This document shows, piece after piece, positions 7,618-15,243 of a stretch of DNA of 41,580 nt. Source of the stretch: Peribacillus psychrosaccharolyticus ATCC 23296 (GTDB lineage Bacteria > Bacillota > Bacilli > Bacillales > DSM-1321); the NCBI RefSeq assembly GCF_000305495.1, contig NZ_AJTN02000154.1, forward strand, positions 1 through 41,580. The letters run 5' to 3'. Within the stretch, counting starts at the first letter, position 1, and the number at the start of each line of letters is the position of its first letter. The notes beneath the pieces are model-generated. The model ran no database searches. It saw only the letters and a list, made by a program, of their open reading frames with translations, and had not been told where the DNA came from. Both the position numbers and the translations under genes were made by a program.

Positions 7618-8735
7618 TTCGATTTATTTTCTAAAAAGTTTATCTCAGGATAATAAGCATTCTTAACGAGAACATTTGGTCCAAGGCATTTTACGGCCGG
7701 ACAATGACAACTCAGTGATTTCGCTAGTTTTGACTTCATCCACGTATTGTACGATTCTGTCAGCGGTTGATCGATAATATTCCCTAGACCTGGTGCATCG
7801 CCAAAGTCGGTCACAATGACATCACCAGTGAAAATATTAACATTCAAACGGGAGCGGCCATCGGGATCATTTCGAACAGTGACGTTTTTGCTGTCATATA
7901 GTCTTTGAAGCAGCCTGAGATCTTCCGGATCGTTGCTGCACGGATATAGAGGAAGTGTGCCAAATAACATCCACGTATTTTCATCTCGAATATCAAGTAA
8001 ATGATGAATCGCTTTCCGCATTTCAGGTAATGGAAGTGTTTCTAAAGCTGAAGCAAAATCACTTGGGTACATTGGATGCACCTCGTGACGCTGACAGCCC
8101 ATTTCCTCCACAATTTGTTTGTGGATATGTTCAAGATAAGGAAGTGTTGATTTATTGAGCATGGTTTCTGCAGAGACTAGTACTCCTGCCTCGGTTAAAG
8201 CGCGTGAATTGGTAATCATTTTATCAAATAGCTTTGCTCGTTGTTCTCGAGTTGGTTTCCGGTCCATCATGGCAAATCCAACGTCAATAAATTCATCGAG
8301 TGTTCCCCAGTTATGTGAAATATGTAAAACATCTAGATAGGGGATAATTTCTTCATAACGTTCAAGATCCAGCGTTAGATTTGAATTAATTTGTGTCCGC
8401 ACACCTCTTTCATACGCATACTTCAAAAGGGGGACCACATAATTTTTTACACTTTTTTTAGAAAGCATCGGTTCACCGCCGGTTATGCTGAGTGAACGCA
8501 AGGAAGGAATTTCTTCAAGACGCTGAAGAAGTAATTCTATTGGCAGCCCATTCGGATCCTTAGGCTGCAGCGTATATCCTACAGCACAATGCTCACAGCG
8601 CATATTGCAAAGCGTAGTCGTTGTAAACTCGATATTAGTCAATGTCATTTTTCCATATTGTTCAATATCCATATATGCTTCCCATGGATCATGTGACGGA
8701 GTAATTTTAAGTGGTTGGTTTTTCAATAGTGTCAT
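7611..8735 (-). CDS. yfkAB: Radical SAM protein YfkAB
   Basis: This 374-residue radical S-adenosylmethionine protein has the cluster-binding motif CNMRCEHC (C-x3-C-x2-C, about residues 43-50), the SAM-binding GGEPMLS, and a C-terminal cysteine group (CHCPAVKC, about residues 344-351) that could hold an auxiliary Fe-S cluster. It matches the YfkAB family, whose reaction is unknown. AAGGAG lies 11 bases before the ATG. It is convergent with yfkD, as expected from the yfk gene order, but is not cotranscribed with it. Confidence 0.9.
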   Translation of the reverse strand: MTLLKNQPLKITPSHDPWEAYMDIEQYGKMTLTNIEFTTTTLCNMRCEHCAVGYTLQPKDPNGLPIELLLQRLEEIPSLRSLSITGGEPMLSKKSVKNYVVPLLKYAYERGVRTQINSNLTLDLERYEEIIPYLDVLHISHNWGTLDEFIDVGFAMMDRKPTREQRAKLFDKMITNSRALTEAGVLVSAETMLNKSTLPYLEHIHKQIVEEMGCQRHEVHPMYPSDFASALETLPLPEMRKAIHHLLDIRDENTWMLFGTLPLYPCSNDPEDLRLLQRLYDSKNVTVRNDPDGRSRLNVNIFTGDVIVTDFGDAPGLGNIIDQPLTESYNTWMKSKLAKSLSCHCPAVKCLGPNVLVKNAYYPEINFLENKSNI

Positions 8736-8823
8736 GGTATGTTTATCTCCTTACATAAGATTGCACTACTCATTATGGACTACCAAGAAATAATGTCAAT
8801 TGTGAAATCGTATATGAGAGGTA

Positions 8824-8852
8824 TTGAACTTTTTCCTTTTGTTAGGTACGAT
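8824..8852 (+). promoter_or_regulatory. Sigma-A type promoter of the SE1561-type gene
   Basis: TTGAAC (8824-8829) and TACGAT (8847-8852) are separated by 17 bases, about 28 bases upstream of the start codon of the next gene. Confidence 0.55.
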
Positions 8853-8879
8853 AGAAGAACAATGAAAGGAGAGTGCCCC

Positions 8880-9065
8880 ATGGGAAAATCCATCTATAAA
8901 AAAGACGACCAACTGAGTTATTTAAAAGAGCGCCTGGCGATGTTCCTAGAGGTTCTTGAAAATATTGATCCTGAAACTACAGAACTTGATGATATCGATC
9001 GTCTAATTACGATTATTGATGAACTAGAAACAAAAATAGAGCAATTTAAAAAACGTAGTGAATAA
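8880..9065 (+). CDS. SE1561-family small protein
   Basis: This 61-residue acidic, helix-rich protein has two likely helices (LSYLKERLAMFLEVLENI and IDRLITIIDELETKIEQF) that could form a coiled-coil hairpin. It matches the SE1561 family of small Firmicutes proteins of unknown function. The ATG at 8880 was chosen because AAAGGAGAG precedes it by 6 bases; an open frame continues upstream to 8739 but that part overlaps the promoter. A strong terminator follows at 9101. Confidence 0.85.
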   Translation: MGKSIYKKDDQLSYLKERLAMFLEVLENIDPETTELDDIDRLITIIDELETKIEQFKKRSE

Positions 9066-9100
9066 TAAAAAATATATGTAATGCCAGTTAGAACATGCGA

Positions 9101-9145
9101 AAAACAGCATCGCGTCACCATTTGGGTGACGCGATGCTGTTTTTT
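9101..9145. terminator. Bidirectional terminator, 19-bp stem
   Basis: A 19-bp perfect stem (9101-9119 with 9125-9143) has a 5-base loop and A/T outer ends. It ends the small rightward gene and the leftward iron permease operon. Confidence 0.95.
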
Positions 9146-9147
9146 GT

Positions 9148-10197
9148 TCATTTAGTCTTAACTAACAAATAGATAAAATAAGGAGCGCCAATGGCAGCTG
9201 TAAATACACCAGCTGGAACTTCAAGGGGACCGAATGCTGTCCGTCCGATAAGATCCGCAAGCATTACGAGGACGGCACCAATAAAGGCCGAGGTGGGCAG
9301 AAGTGCGTCAAAGGAAGAACCAACAAGACGTCGTGCCATATGCGGTGCCATTAATCCGACAAATCCTATGCCGCCGGCAAACGCGACGGCTCCGCCTACA
9401 AGGCAGGTACTGATTAGTAAAAGGAAAAAGCGCTGTCGCTCAACAGAGCTGCCAAGGCCTATTGCTACTTCATCACCAAGTTCCTGAACATTAATAGTCC
9501 GAGTTGAGAGAAAAGCAATGATTAGTAAAATAATCGTCCAAGGCGCAAGAATCTGGACTTTCTCCCAGCTGGAACCAGAAACACTTCCAGTTATCCAAAT
9601 ATTAGCTTCAGCAGCTCGGTAAATAGGGCCGGTTACCATTAATAATGTTGTACACGCCTGCATGAGTGCTGCAATACCAATTCCAACAAGCACAAGACGA
9701 ACAGGTGTGACGCCATTTCGCCAGGACAGGAAATAGACGCTGAAGCCCACGATGGCAGCTCCAATAAAGGCAGCAGCAGGCATCCATTTTATACTGACCG
9801 TTAATGAATGGTTATGGTCACTGAATAAAAATAAAAAAGCAACGACTGCGGCTCCTGCGCCAGCAGTAATTCCAATAATATCAGGAGAGGCTAATGGATT
9901 CCGGACCATCCCCTGCAGAATTCCTCCAGCAACAGCAAGAGCCATTCCGGCAAATATTGATACCATAATTCTAGGGAGGCGGAATTGCATGACGACCAGA
10001 CGCTCCATATCCTCTCCCCCTCCAAAGAATACCTGAAGTACATGAAGCGGGTTGATTGGCATCCCGCCTAGACCTGCACTTATGATGAAGATGAGAAGAG
10101 TTAAGAGAGCGAGGAAGCCGATTTTGATCATTGCCTTCTTATCAATTAAAAAGGAAATTTTATCAGCCAGAATACGAAAACTGTAATACTTACTCAT
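9148..10197 (-). CDS. FecCD-family iron-siderophore ABC permease (YfhA-like)
   Basis: This 349-residue integral membrane permease imports ferric siderophores. It shows the BtuC/FecCD pattern of about ten hydrophobic segments and the conserved motifs RLPRIMVSIFAGMALAVAGG and GGIGFVGLMAPHMARRLVG; the latter is the coupling loop that contacts the ATPase. The ATG at 10197 overlaps the stop of the upstream permease by four bases (ATGA). A longer reading upstream to 10362 would lie inside the other permease gene. Sequence and gene partners resemble YfhA of the B. subtilis YfiY-YfiZ-YfhA hydroxamate siderophore system; FhuG-type is the alternative. Confidence 0.92.
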   Translation of the reverse strand: MSKYYSFRILADKISFLIDKKAMIKIGFLALLTLLIFIISAGLGGMPINPLHVLQVFFGGGEDMERLVVMQFRLPRIMVSIFAGMALAVAGGILQGMVRNPLASPDIIGITAGAGAAVVAFLFLFSDHNHSLTVSIKWMPAAAFIGAAIVGFSVYFLSWRNGVTPVRLVLVGIGIAALMQACTTLLMVTGPIYRAAEANIWITGSVSGSSWEKVQILAPWTIILLIIAFLSTRTINVQELGDEVAIGLGSSVERQRFFLLLISTCLVGGAVAFAGGIGFVGLMAPHMARRLVGSSFDALLPTSAFIGAVLVMLADLIGRTAFGPLEVPAGVFTAAIGAPYFIYLLVKTK

Positions 10198-11195
10198 GAT
10201 TGACTGAGCCCCTTTCTTGCGATGTAAATAAAGAACGGTGTTCCAATTAGCGCCGTCATTACACCAACGGGAACTTCTCGGGGCATAATTATGTACCTTG
10301 CTGCTATATCCGCGGCCAGCAGTAAAGATGCGCCGAGCAATGCAGAATAGGGAATCAGCCAACGATGATCCAAACCAATTATTTTTTTTGCTATATGTGG
10401 AATGATAATGCCAATAAAGCCAATTGGTCCCGCTGCAGCTACGGAACTTCCTGCGAGCAGAATAACAATGATTCCAGTGAAGATTTTAATCCTTCCCAAT
10501 TTAAGACCGAGGCCTACTGCTACATCGTCCCCCATTGCTAACACGTTCATTCTGGGTGCAATCATGAGTGCGGCGGTCCAACCAATAAATAGGTAGGGGG
10601 AAACGGCCGCTAACAGTTCGAGTTTCCTTCCTTGGACGGATCCCGCAAGCCAGAATAATACCTGCTCAAATCCGGCTTCATTTGTAACGAGAATCCCTTG
10701 TGTCAGCGAAGAAAACATCGCCGAGATTGCTGAACCAGCGAGCGTAATCTTCATCGGGGTTAACCCGCCTGTACCTGCAGAACTGATTACATAAACACAA
10801 ATGGCAGCAAGGCCGGCACCAAGAAAAGAAATCCACGCAAAAGCCTGTAAACTACTAATATGAAAAATGGTGATGGAAAGCACGACCGCAAAACCAGCTC
10901 CTGCGTTTATTCCAAGAATTCCAGGGGAAGCAAGTGGATTTTTCGTCAGTGTTTGCATCAGCACGCCTGTGATGGCGAGAGAGGCTCCACAGGCCGCGGC
11001 AATTAATGCACGAGGCAGCCTGACTGTACGAATGATCAAATGCTCATTTGATTCATTGAACTGGGTAAAGGCTTCATAGGCCAATTGGATTGAAGTATTG
11101 GTATATCCAAACACAATACTCATGCCAATGAAAAAGACCATGAGGAAACCAGTTAGTATGAAAATAGTTAGTTTAGAAAGAGATGTCTTAAGCAT
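10194..11195 (-). CDS. FecCD-family iron-siderophore ABC permease (YfiZ-like)
   Basis: This 333-residue permease is the partner of the gene at 9148. It carries VRLPRALIAAACGASLAITG and GPIGFIGIIIPHIAKKIIG, the FecCD transmembrane and coupling-loop signatures. The start is preceded by only a weak GGTAGG. The two permeases are translationally coupled (4-base overlap) and presumably form a heterodimer. It is divergent from the lipoprotein gene at 11355, with a Fur-like box in between. No ATPase gene is nearby, so a shared ATPase such as YusV in B. subtilis is likely. Confidence 0.92.
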   Translation of the reverse strand: MLKTSLSKLTIFILTGFLMVFFIGMSIVFGYTNTSIQLAYEAFTQFNESNEHLIIRTVRLPRALIAAACGASLAITGVLMQTLTKNPLASPGILGINAGAGFAVVLSITIFHISSLQAFAWISFLGAGLAAICVYVISSAGTGGLTPMKITLAGSAISAMFSSLTQGILVTNEAGFEQVLFWLAGSVQGRKLELLAAVSPYLFIGWTAALMIAPRMNVLAMGDDVAVGLGLKLGRIKIFTGIIVILLAGSSVAAAGPIGFIGIIIPHIAKKIIGLDHRWLIPYSALLGASLLLAADIAARYIIMPREVPVGVMTALIGTPFFIYIARKGLSQS

Positions 11196-11260
11196 TAGTA
11201 ACCTACCATTCTATTCTAGTTAAATTTAGATTGAATATAAAAAGTCTTCAGAATTTAGGG

Positions 11261-11289
11261 TTGACAGAAAAGAAAAGATGCATTATTCT
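11261..11289 (+). promoter_or_regulatory. Promoter of the siderophore-binding lipoprotein gene
   Basis: TTGACA (11261-11266) and TATTCT (11284-11289) are 17 bases apart. A second candidate, TTGAGA (11303-11308) with TATAAT (11325-11330) and a 16-base spacer, overlaps the Fur box. Either would be blocked by Fur bound at 11302-11320. Confidence 0.6.
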
Positions 11290-11301
11290 GGAAAAAGTGA
11301 T

Positions 11302-11320
11302 ATTGAGAATGATTATCATT
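11302..11320. promoter_or_regulatory. Fur box in the divergent iron-uptake region
   Basis: The sequence ATTGAGAATGATTATCATT is a 19-base match to the Fur operator; its core TGAGAAT-G-ATTATCA (11304-11318) is a near-perfect 7-1-7 repeat. It sits between the lipoprotein and permease genes and predicts iron-dependent repression of both. Confidence 0.85.
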
Positions 11321-11354
11321 TGAATATAATACCATATTTTCAGGAGGAAAAATA

Positions 11355-12350
11355 GTGAAAAAGAAGAAACTAAGAGTACTTTTAACGGTAATGTCTATGC
11401 TCGCTCTATTTTCATTAGCGGCATGCGGAGATAAAGAATCAGCCACGAAGGAAGAAAAAGGAGAGAGTTCAACAGAAGAGACAAGCTATACGGTTACACA
11501 TGCAATGGGTGAAACTGAACTCAAAACGACTCCCAAACGTGTTGTTGTCCTGACAAATGAAGGAACGGAAGCACTTTTAGCGTTAGGCATTAAGCCGGTT
11601 GGAGCAGTTCAATCATGGTTGGGAGATCCATGGTACGAACATATCGCAGCTGACATGGAAGGCGTAGAGGTTGTTGGAACAGAAAGTGAAGTCAGCCTTG
11701 AAAAAATCGCGGCATTAAAGCCTGACCTGATTATCGGCAACAAAATTCGTCAAGAAGCAGTGTATGAGCAATTAAAAGGAATTGCTCCAACCATCTTTGC
11801 TGAAACATTACGAGGTGATTGGAAAGAAAATTTTAACCTGTATGCAAAAGCTGTCAATGCTGAAGAGAAGGGCAAAACAGTTTTAACAGACTATGACCAA
11901 AAAGTAGAAGACTTAAAAGGAAAACTAGGAGATAAGACGAATCAAGAAATATCGGTGGTTCGGTTTATGGCAGGAATCACTCGGATTTATTATACGGATT
12001 CATTCTCTGGTGTCATCTTTGATCAATTAGGCTTCAAGCGTACAGAAAAACAAGCGAGCTTATTTAATGAAGACAACAAGCTTGGAAATCTAGCCATCGA
12101 AGTAGGCAAGGAGTCAATCCCAGACATGGATGCAGATATACTCTTTTATTTTACATATGCACCACAAGGTGACAAAGAAGCCACTGCAACAGAGGAAGAA
12201 TGGACAAAAGATGGCCTTTGGAACAATCTAAGTGTAGTGAAAAATGGCAATGCTCATAAAGTAGAGGATGCTGTTTGGAACACAGCAGGTGGTGTATTAG
12301 CTGCTAACCTAGTGCTAGACGAAATTGCAGCAATTTTTGAAGTTAAATAA
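11355..12350 (+). CDS. Iron-siderophore ABC transporter substrate-binding lipoprotein (YfiY-like)
   Basis: This 331-residue secreted binding protein has a lipoprotein signal peptide ending in the lipobox LAAC (Cys at about residue 24). A short Ser/Glu-rich linker follows, then a periplasmic-binding-protein class III fold with TPKRVVVLTNEGTEALLALG and KPDLIIGNKI, typical of ferric siderophore binders. The GTG start at 11355 has GGAGG 7 bases upstream. It is divergent from the two permeases and shares their Fur box, so it is probably made under iron limitation. A hydroxamate ligand is an inference from resemblance to YfiY. Confidence 0.92.
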   Translation: MKKKKLRVLLTVMSMLALFSLAACGDKESATKEEKGESSTEETSYTVTHAMGETELKTTPKRVVVLTNEGTEALLALGIKPVGAVQSWLGDPWYEHIAADMEGVEVVGTESEVSLEKIAALKPDLIIGNKIRQEAVYEQLKGIAPTIFAETLRGDWKENFNLYAKAVNAEEKGKTVLTDYDQKVEDLKGKLGDKTNQEISVVRFMAGITRIYYTDSFSGVIFDQLGFKRTEKQASLFNEDNKLGNLAIEVGKESIPDMDADILFYFTYAPQGDKEATATEEEWTKDGLWNNLSVVKNGNAHKVEDAVWNTAGGVLAANLVLDEIAAIFEVK

Positions 12351-12360
12351 GAATAGGTGA

Positions 12361-12388
12361 AAAGAGCTGGGATACCCAGCTCTTTTTT
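12361..12388 (+). terminator. Terminator of the binding-lipoprotein gene
   Basis: An 11-bp perfect stem (AAAGAGCTGGG / CCCAGCTCTTT) with a 3-base loop is followed by a T run. The remaining 270 bases up to fumA hold no gene that I can see; TATAAT at 12566-12571 could be its -10 box, but no good -35 box is visible. Confidence 0.93.
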
Positions 12389-12659
12389 TGAGCAATTGGA
12401 TCCAAGTTAAAAGAGTAGGTAGGTTTTTGGAAGTGTTCGAAGCGGTTTTTGAGAGTTATCTTACAATCCTTCACTGTCGTTTGGTTTGCGTACTTTATTA
12501 TCCATATTCTTTAAATAACCCTGAATTCTTAATTTTCTCTTCTTTTCGAAATAGTATGTTAGTTGTATAATAAGACGGGTATGCCGAGTACACGCGTTCG
12601 TTGATCGCAGGCTGATAATTACCGTTTTGCAAAGATATTTTTTTAGGGGGAAGAGTACG

Positions 12660-14231
12660 ATGAATATTGAGAAATTTCAAGAAAGCATGTATAGCTTAAT
12701 CGTTGAAACTTCAACAAATCTTCCAAAAGATGTGCGCAGAGCAATTAAAGCGGCAAAAGCACGTGAAAGTTCGGGAACTCGTTCCGCAATGAGTTTAGCG
12801 ACGATTACTAAGAATATTACGATGGCAGATGACAATGTATCTCCAATTTGTCAGGATACAGGACTGCCGACATTTAAAATTAAGACGCCGGTTGGTGTAA
12901 ATCAGCTGGAAATAAAACAAGCAATTAAAAACGCACTTATTTTAGCAACGAAGGCTGGGAAGCTGCGCCCGAATGCTGTTGATTCATTAACTGGAGAAAA
13001 CAGCGGTGATAATTTAGGACTTGGCTTGCCGGTGATGAAGTTTGAGCAATGGGAAAAAGATTATATAGATGTCCGTCTTATTTTAAAAGGCGGCGGCTGT
13101 GAAAATAAAAATATCCAATATAGTCTGCCTTGTGAATTAGAAGGACTAGGGCGTGCTGGCCGTGATTTAGATGGAATTCGTAAATGTATCCTTCATTCTG
13201 TTTATCAGGCGCAGGGGCAGGGCTGTAGTGCTGGGTTTATTGGTGTAGGAATTGGCGGAGACCGATCGGCTGGTTATGATCTTGCTAAACAGCAGCTTTT
13301 CAGAAATTCAGAAGATATAAACCCGCACGAAGATCTACGTAAATTAGAAGAATACATAGTAGAAAAAGCTAATGAATTAGGGATTGGCACGATGGGCTTT
13401 GGTGGAGAAACTACGCTGCTAGGTTGTAAAATAGGCGTTATGCATCGTATCCCAGCTAGTTTCTTTGTATCTGTTGCGTACAATTGCTGGGCCTTCCGTC
13501 GGTTGGGCGTAGAGGTTCATGCAGAAACAGGGGCTATTAATGAGTGGCTTTATCAAGAAGGAGAAAATATTGATTTTGCTGCTGAAAAGGAACTTGAAAG
13601 TGCGAGACTAGAAATGGCTGCCACATCTGAAAAGCCTGCTGATACAGGCCGTGAAATTATCCTTCAAGCACCTATTACAGAAGAGAAAATCCGTGAATTA
13701 AAGGTTGGCGATGTGGTTCATATAAGCGGTCGAATGTACACAGGGCGTGATGCCATCCATAAATATCTATCAACAAATGATGCGCCTGTTGATTTAGACG
13801 GCCAAATCATTTATCACTGCGGTCCGGTTATGCTTAAAGATAATGAAGGAAAATGGCATGTTAAAGCAGCTGGTCCGACAACGAGTATTCGTGAAGAACC
13901 ATATCAAGGAGATATTATGAAGCGTTTTGGAATTCGCGCCGTAATTGGTAAAGGCGGTATGGGACCCAAAACACTTGCCGCTTTAGAAGAACATGGCGGC
14001 GTGTATCTAAACGCAATCGGCGGGGCTGCTCAGTATTATGCAGACTGTATCAAATCAGTTGAGGGTGTTGATCTCATGCAATTCGGCATCCCGGAAGCCA
14101 TGTGGCATTTAAATGTAGAAGGTTTTACTGCAGTTGTAACCATGGATTCGCATGGAAATAGTTTACATCGTGATGTCGATCAGTCATCACTTGAAAAGCT
14201 GTCTCAATTTAAAGAACCTGTTTTTGGTTAA
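12660..14231 (+). CDS. fumA: Class I fumarate hydratase
   Basis: This enzyme interconverts fumarate and malate in the TCA cycle using an oxygen-sensitive [4Fe-4S] cluster. The 523-residue chain has the two usual parts in one polypeptide: an N-terminal catalytic region (CQDTGLPTFKI near residue 67, GGGCENKN, GFGGETTLLGCKIG) and a C-terminal part (RMYTGRDAIHKYL, GPTTSIREEP, IGKGGMG). The three cluster cysteines are the C of CQDTG, of GGGCEN and of LGCKIG. The ATG at 12660 follows AGGGGGAAG by 7 bases; an earlier in-frame ATG has no such site. It stands as a single-gene unit. B. subtilis uses an unrelated class II enzyme. Confidence 0.93.
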   Translation: MNIEKFQESMYSLIVETSTNLPKDVRRAIKAAKARESSGTRSAMSLATITKNITMADDNVSPICQDTGLPTFKIKTPVGVNQLEIKQAIKNALILATKAGKLRPNAVDSLTGENSGDNLGLGLPVMKFEQWEKDYIDVRLILKGGGCENKNIQYSLPCELEGLGRAGRDLDGIRKCILHSVYQAQGQGCSAGFIGVGIGGDRSAGYDLAKQQLFRNSEDINPHEDLRKLEEYIVEKANELGIGTMGFGGETTLLGCKIGVMHRIPASFFVSVAYNCWAFRRLGVEVHAETGAINEWLYQEGENIDFAAEKELESARLEMAATSEKPADTGREIILQAPITEEKIRELKVGDVVHISGRMYTGRDAIHKYLSTNDAPVDLDGQIIYHCGPVMLKDNEGKWHVKAAGPTTSIREEPYQGDIMKRFGIRAVIGKGGMGPKTLAALEEHGGVYLNAIGGAAQYYADCIKSVEGVDLMQFGIPEAMWHLNVEGFTAVVTMDSHGNSLHRDVDQSSLEKLSQFKEPVFG

Positions 14232-14237
14232 ATGAAA

Positions 14238-14260
14238 GAAGCGCCATGTGTTGGCGCTTC
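14238..14260. terminator. Left copy of the fumA terminator hairpin
   Basis: A 9-bp stem (GAAGCGCCA with TGGCGCTTC) lies 6 bases after the fumA stop. It lacks a T run on the + strand but matches, at 21 of 23 positions, the hairpin at 14611-14633 on the far side of the repeat element. Confidence 0.8.
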
Positions 14261-14610
14261 AGTTTGTAGACAAAAGAGGTTCGGAATGGTTTCATTCCAA
14301 ACCTCTTTTGCATTATTCGGACCAAATAGGCCTGCGGGAATAAGCTGGTCTAGTGTGACCATTTCGAAAATACTCCTTATCACCTCAAAATTCTATATCT
14401 ATTTATAAATAGGCCTTTTACTTTTAAGTGTAGAAAGTCAGTTGATGGGAGTGTTGGCGTGAAGACTCCTGCGGGAACAGCGGGACAGGTGAGACCCCGC
14501 AGGAGCGTAAGCGACGAGGAGGCTCACCGCCCGCCCGCGGAAAGCGAAGCGCCTGGAATGAAAATCAACATCACGATTTTAAAGATCTCACCTGAGTTTG
14601 TCTACAGTCT
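14261..14610. repeat. About 350-bp repeat element with inverted ends, inserted in a terminator
   Basis: The ends form an imperfect inverted repeat: AGTTTGTAGACAAA (14261-14274) and TTTGTCTACAGTCT (14597-14610) match at 12 of 14 positions when one is inverted. On both sides lie copies of the same 23-base hairpin (14238-14260 and 14611-14633). Inside are an 18-bp imperfect stem-loop (14271-14310), an A/T-rich middle, and a GC-rich block (about 14460-14565) with its own hairpins (CTCCTGCGGG / CCCGCAGGAG; GGTGAG / CTCACC). That GC-rich block resembles an intergenic repeat I remember from other Bacillaceae genomes. A 133-codon open frame across it is not credible as a gene. No transposase is present. 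Confidence 0.7.
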
Positions 14611-14639
14611 GAAGCGCCTTGTGTTTGCGCTTCTTTTTT
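14611..14639 (+). terminator. Right copy of the fumA terminator, with T run
   Basis: GAAGCGC (14611-14617) pairs with GCGCTTC (14627-14633), followed by TTTTTT. It looks like the original fumA terminator, now about 380 bases from the fumA stop. Confidence 0.8.
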
Positions 14640-14805
14640 ACTCTTCTTTTTTCTCCTTCACTTCCTTACTTTCAATAATGGGAAAAGGATCGATTCGTGA
14701 TGAATCACTGCGATCGAGCCCAGATCTTAAGGCAAAGAAAAAAACACACCCAAGTAAACCGAGACATATAATAAATCCAATCGTAATAATCAAAAAGTGC
14801 GCCAT
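14638..14805 (-). CDS. 55-residue single-span membrane protein
   Basis: The open frame encodes a short N-terminus, one transmembrane helix (FLIITIGFIICLGLLGCVFF, residues 4-23) and a charged tail ending in KEVKEKKEE. GGGGGGA lies 5 bases upstream of the ATG at 14805, and its spacing is good. It is convergent with fumA and its stop abuts the right terminator hairpin. I do not recognise a family, but the clear binding site and the membrane-helix-plus-tail pattern support a real gene. Confidence 0.65.
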   Translation of the reverse strand: MAHFLIITIGFIICLGLLGCVFFFALRSGLDRSDSSRIDPFPIIESKEVKEKKEE

Positions 14806-14924
14806 TAGAATCCCCCCCTATATAGAGGTATATGCAGAAGATCTACTTTATTTCTAGAGTTTTTACTTTTATTGAAGCGCAGAAACTAAATGCAACATAT
14901 AGTGAAGAGAAAGGAGGGATACCT

Positions 14925-15125
14925 ATGGATTCGCTTACAGTAGTTTTCTTTGCAGCTATGTTAGCCGGATTTGCCTTAATCAAGCTTGCTTTAGCTGGAA
15001 CCATTTTTGCCAGCATTGAGGTTGTGTTGACTACACTTGGTGTCGTAGTGGTTATTGTATTTGCTTTTGTCCTTATTTGGCGGGCTATTAGAGCTTTAAT
15101 AAATAGAACGAATAATCCGTTATAA
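14925..15125 (+). CDS. 66-residue two-span membrane protein
   Basis: This small hydrophobic protein has two likely transmembrane helices (about residues 5-27 and 32-54) and a basic C-terminal end (WRAIRALINRTNN). AAAGGAGGG lies 6 bases upstream of the ATG at 14925; an open frame continues to 14832 but overlaps the likely promoter region of the divergent 55-residue gene. A terminator follows at 15141. The family is not recognised; it could be a small membrane regulator or stress peptide. Confidence 0.7.
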   Translation: MDSLTVVFFAAMLAGFALIKLALAGTIFASIEVVLTTLGVVVVIVFAFVLIWRAIRALINRTNNPL

Positions 15126-15140
15126 ATTGAATACTCATTG

Positions 15141-15170
15141 AGCCATTTCTCTGCCGAGGAATGGCTTTTA
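15141..15170 (+). terminator. Terminator of the 66-residue membrane protein gene
   Basis: AGCCATT (15141-15147) pairs with AATGGCT (15160-15166), followed by TTTTATTATT. Confidence 0.7.
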
Positions 15171-15243
15171 TTATTATGAAAATGTATAGGATCCTCCCTT
15201 CTTCAAACAATAAGAGAAAAAAGAAATTGGGAGGAACACGATA

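Noticed and set aside
9191-10036. Open frames of about 95 codons on the + strand inside the FecCD permease gene
   Set aside because: They are antisense readings of a hydrophobic membrane protein; no start signals and the opposite strand is clearly coding.
10198-10362. An N-terminal extension of the YfhA-like permease
   Set aside because: It lies inside the upstream permease gene in another frame; the ATG overlapping its stop is the expected coupled start.
14459-14857. A 132-codon open frame across the GC-rich repeat on the + strand
   Set aside because: It runs through the repeat's hairpins, the terminator and over the opposite-strand 55-residue gene, has no binding site and a biased, repeat-derived composition.
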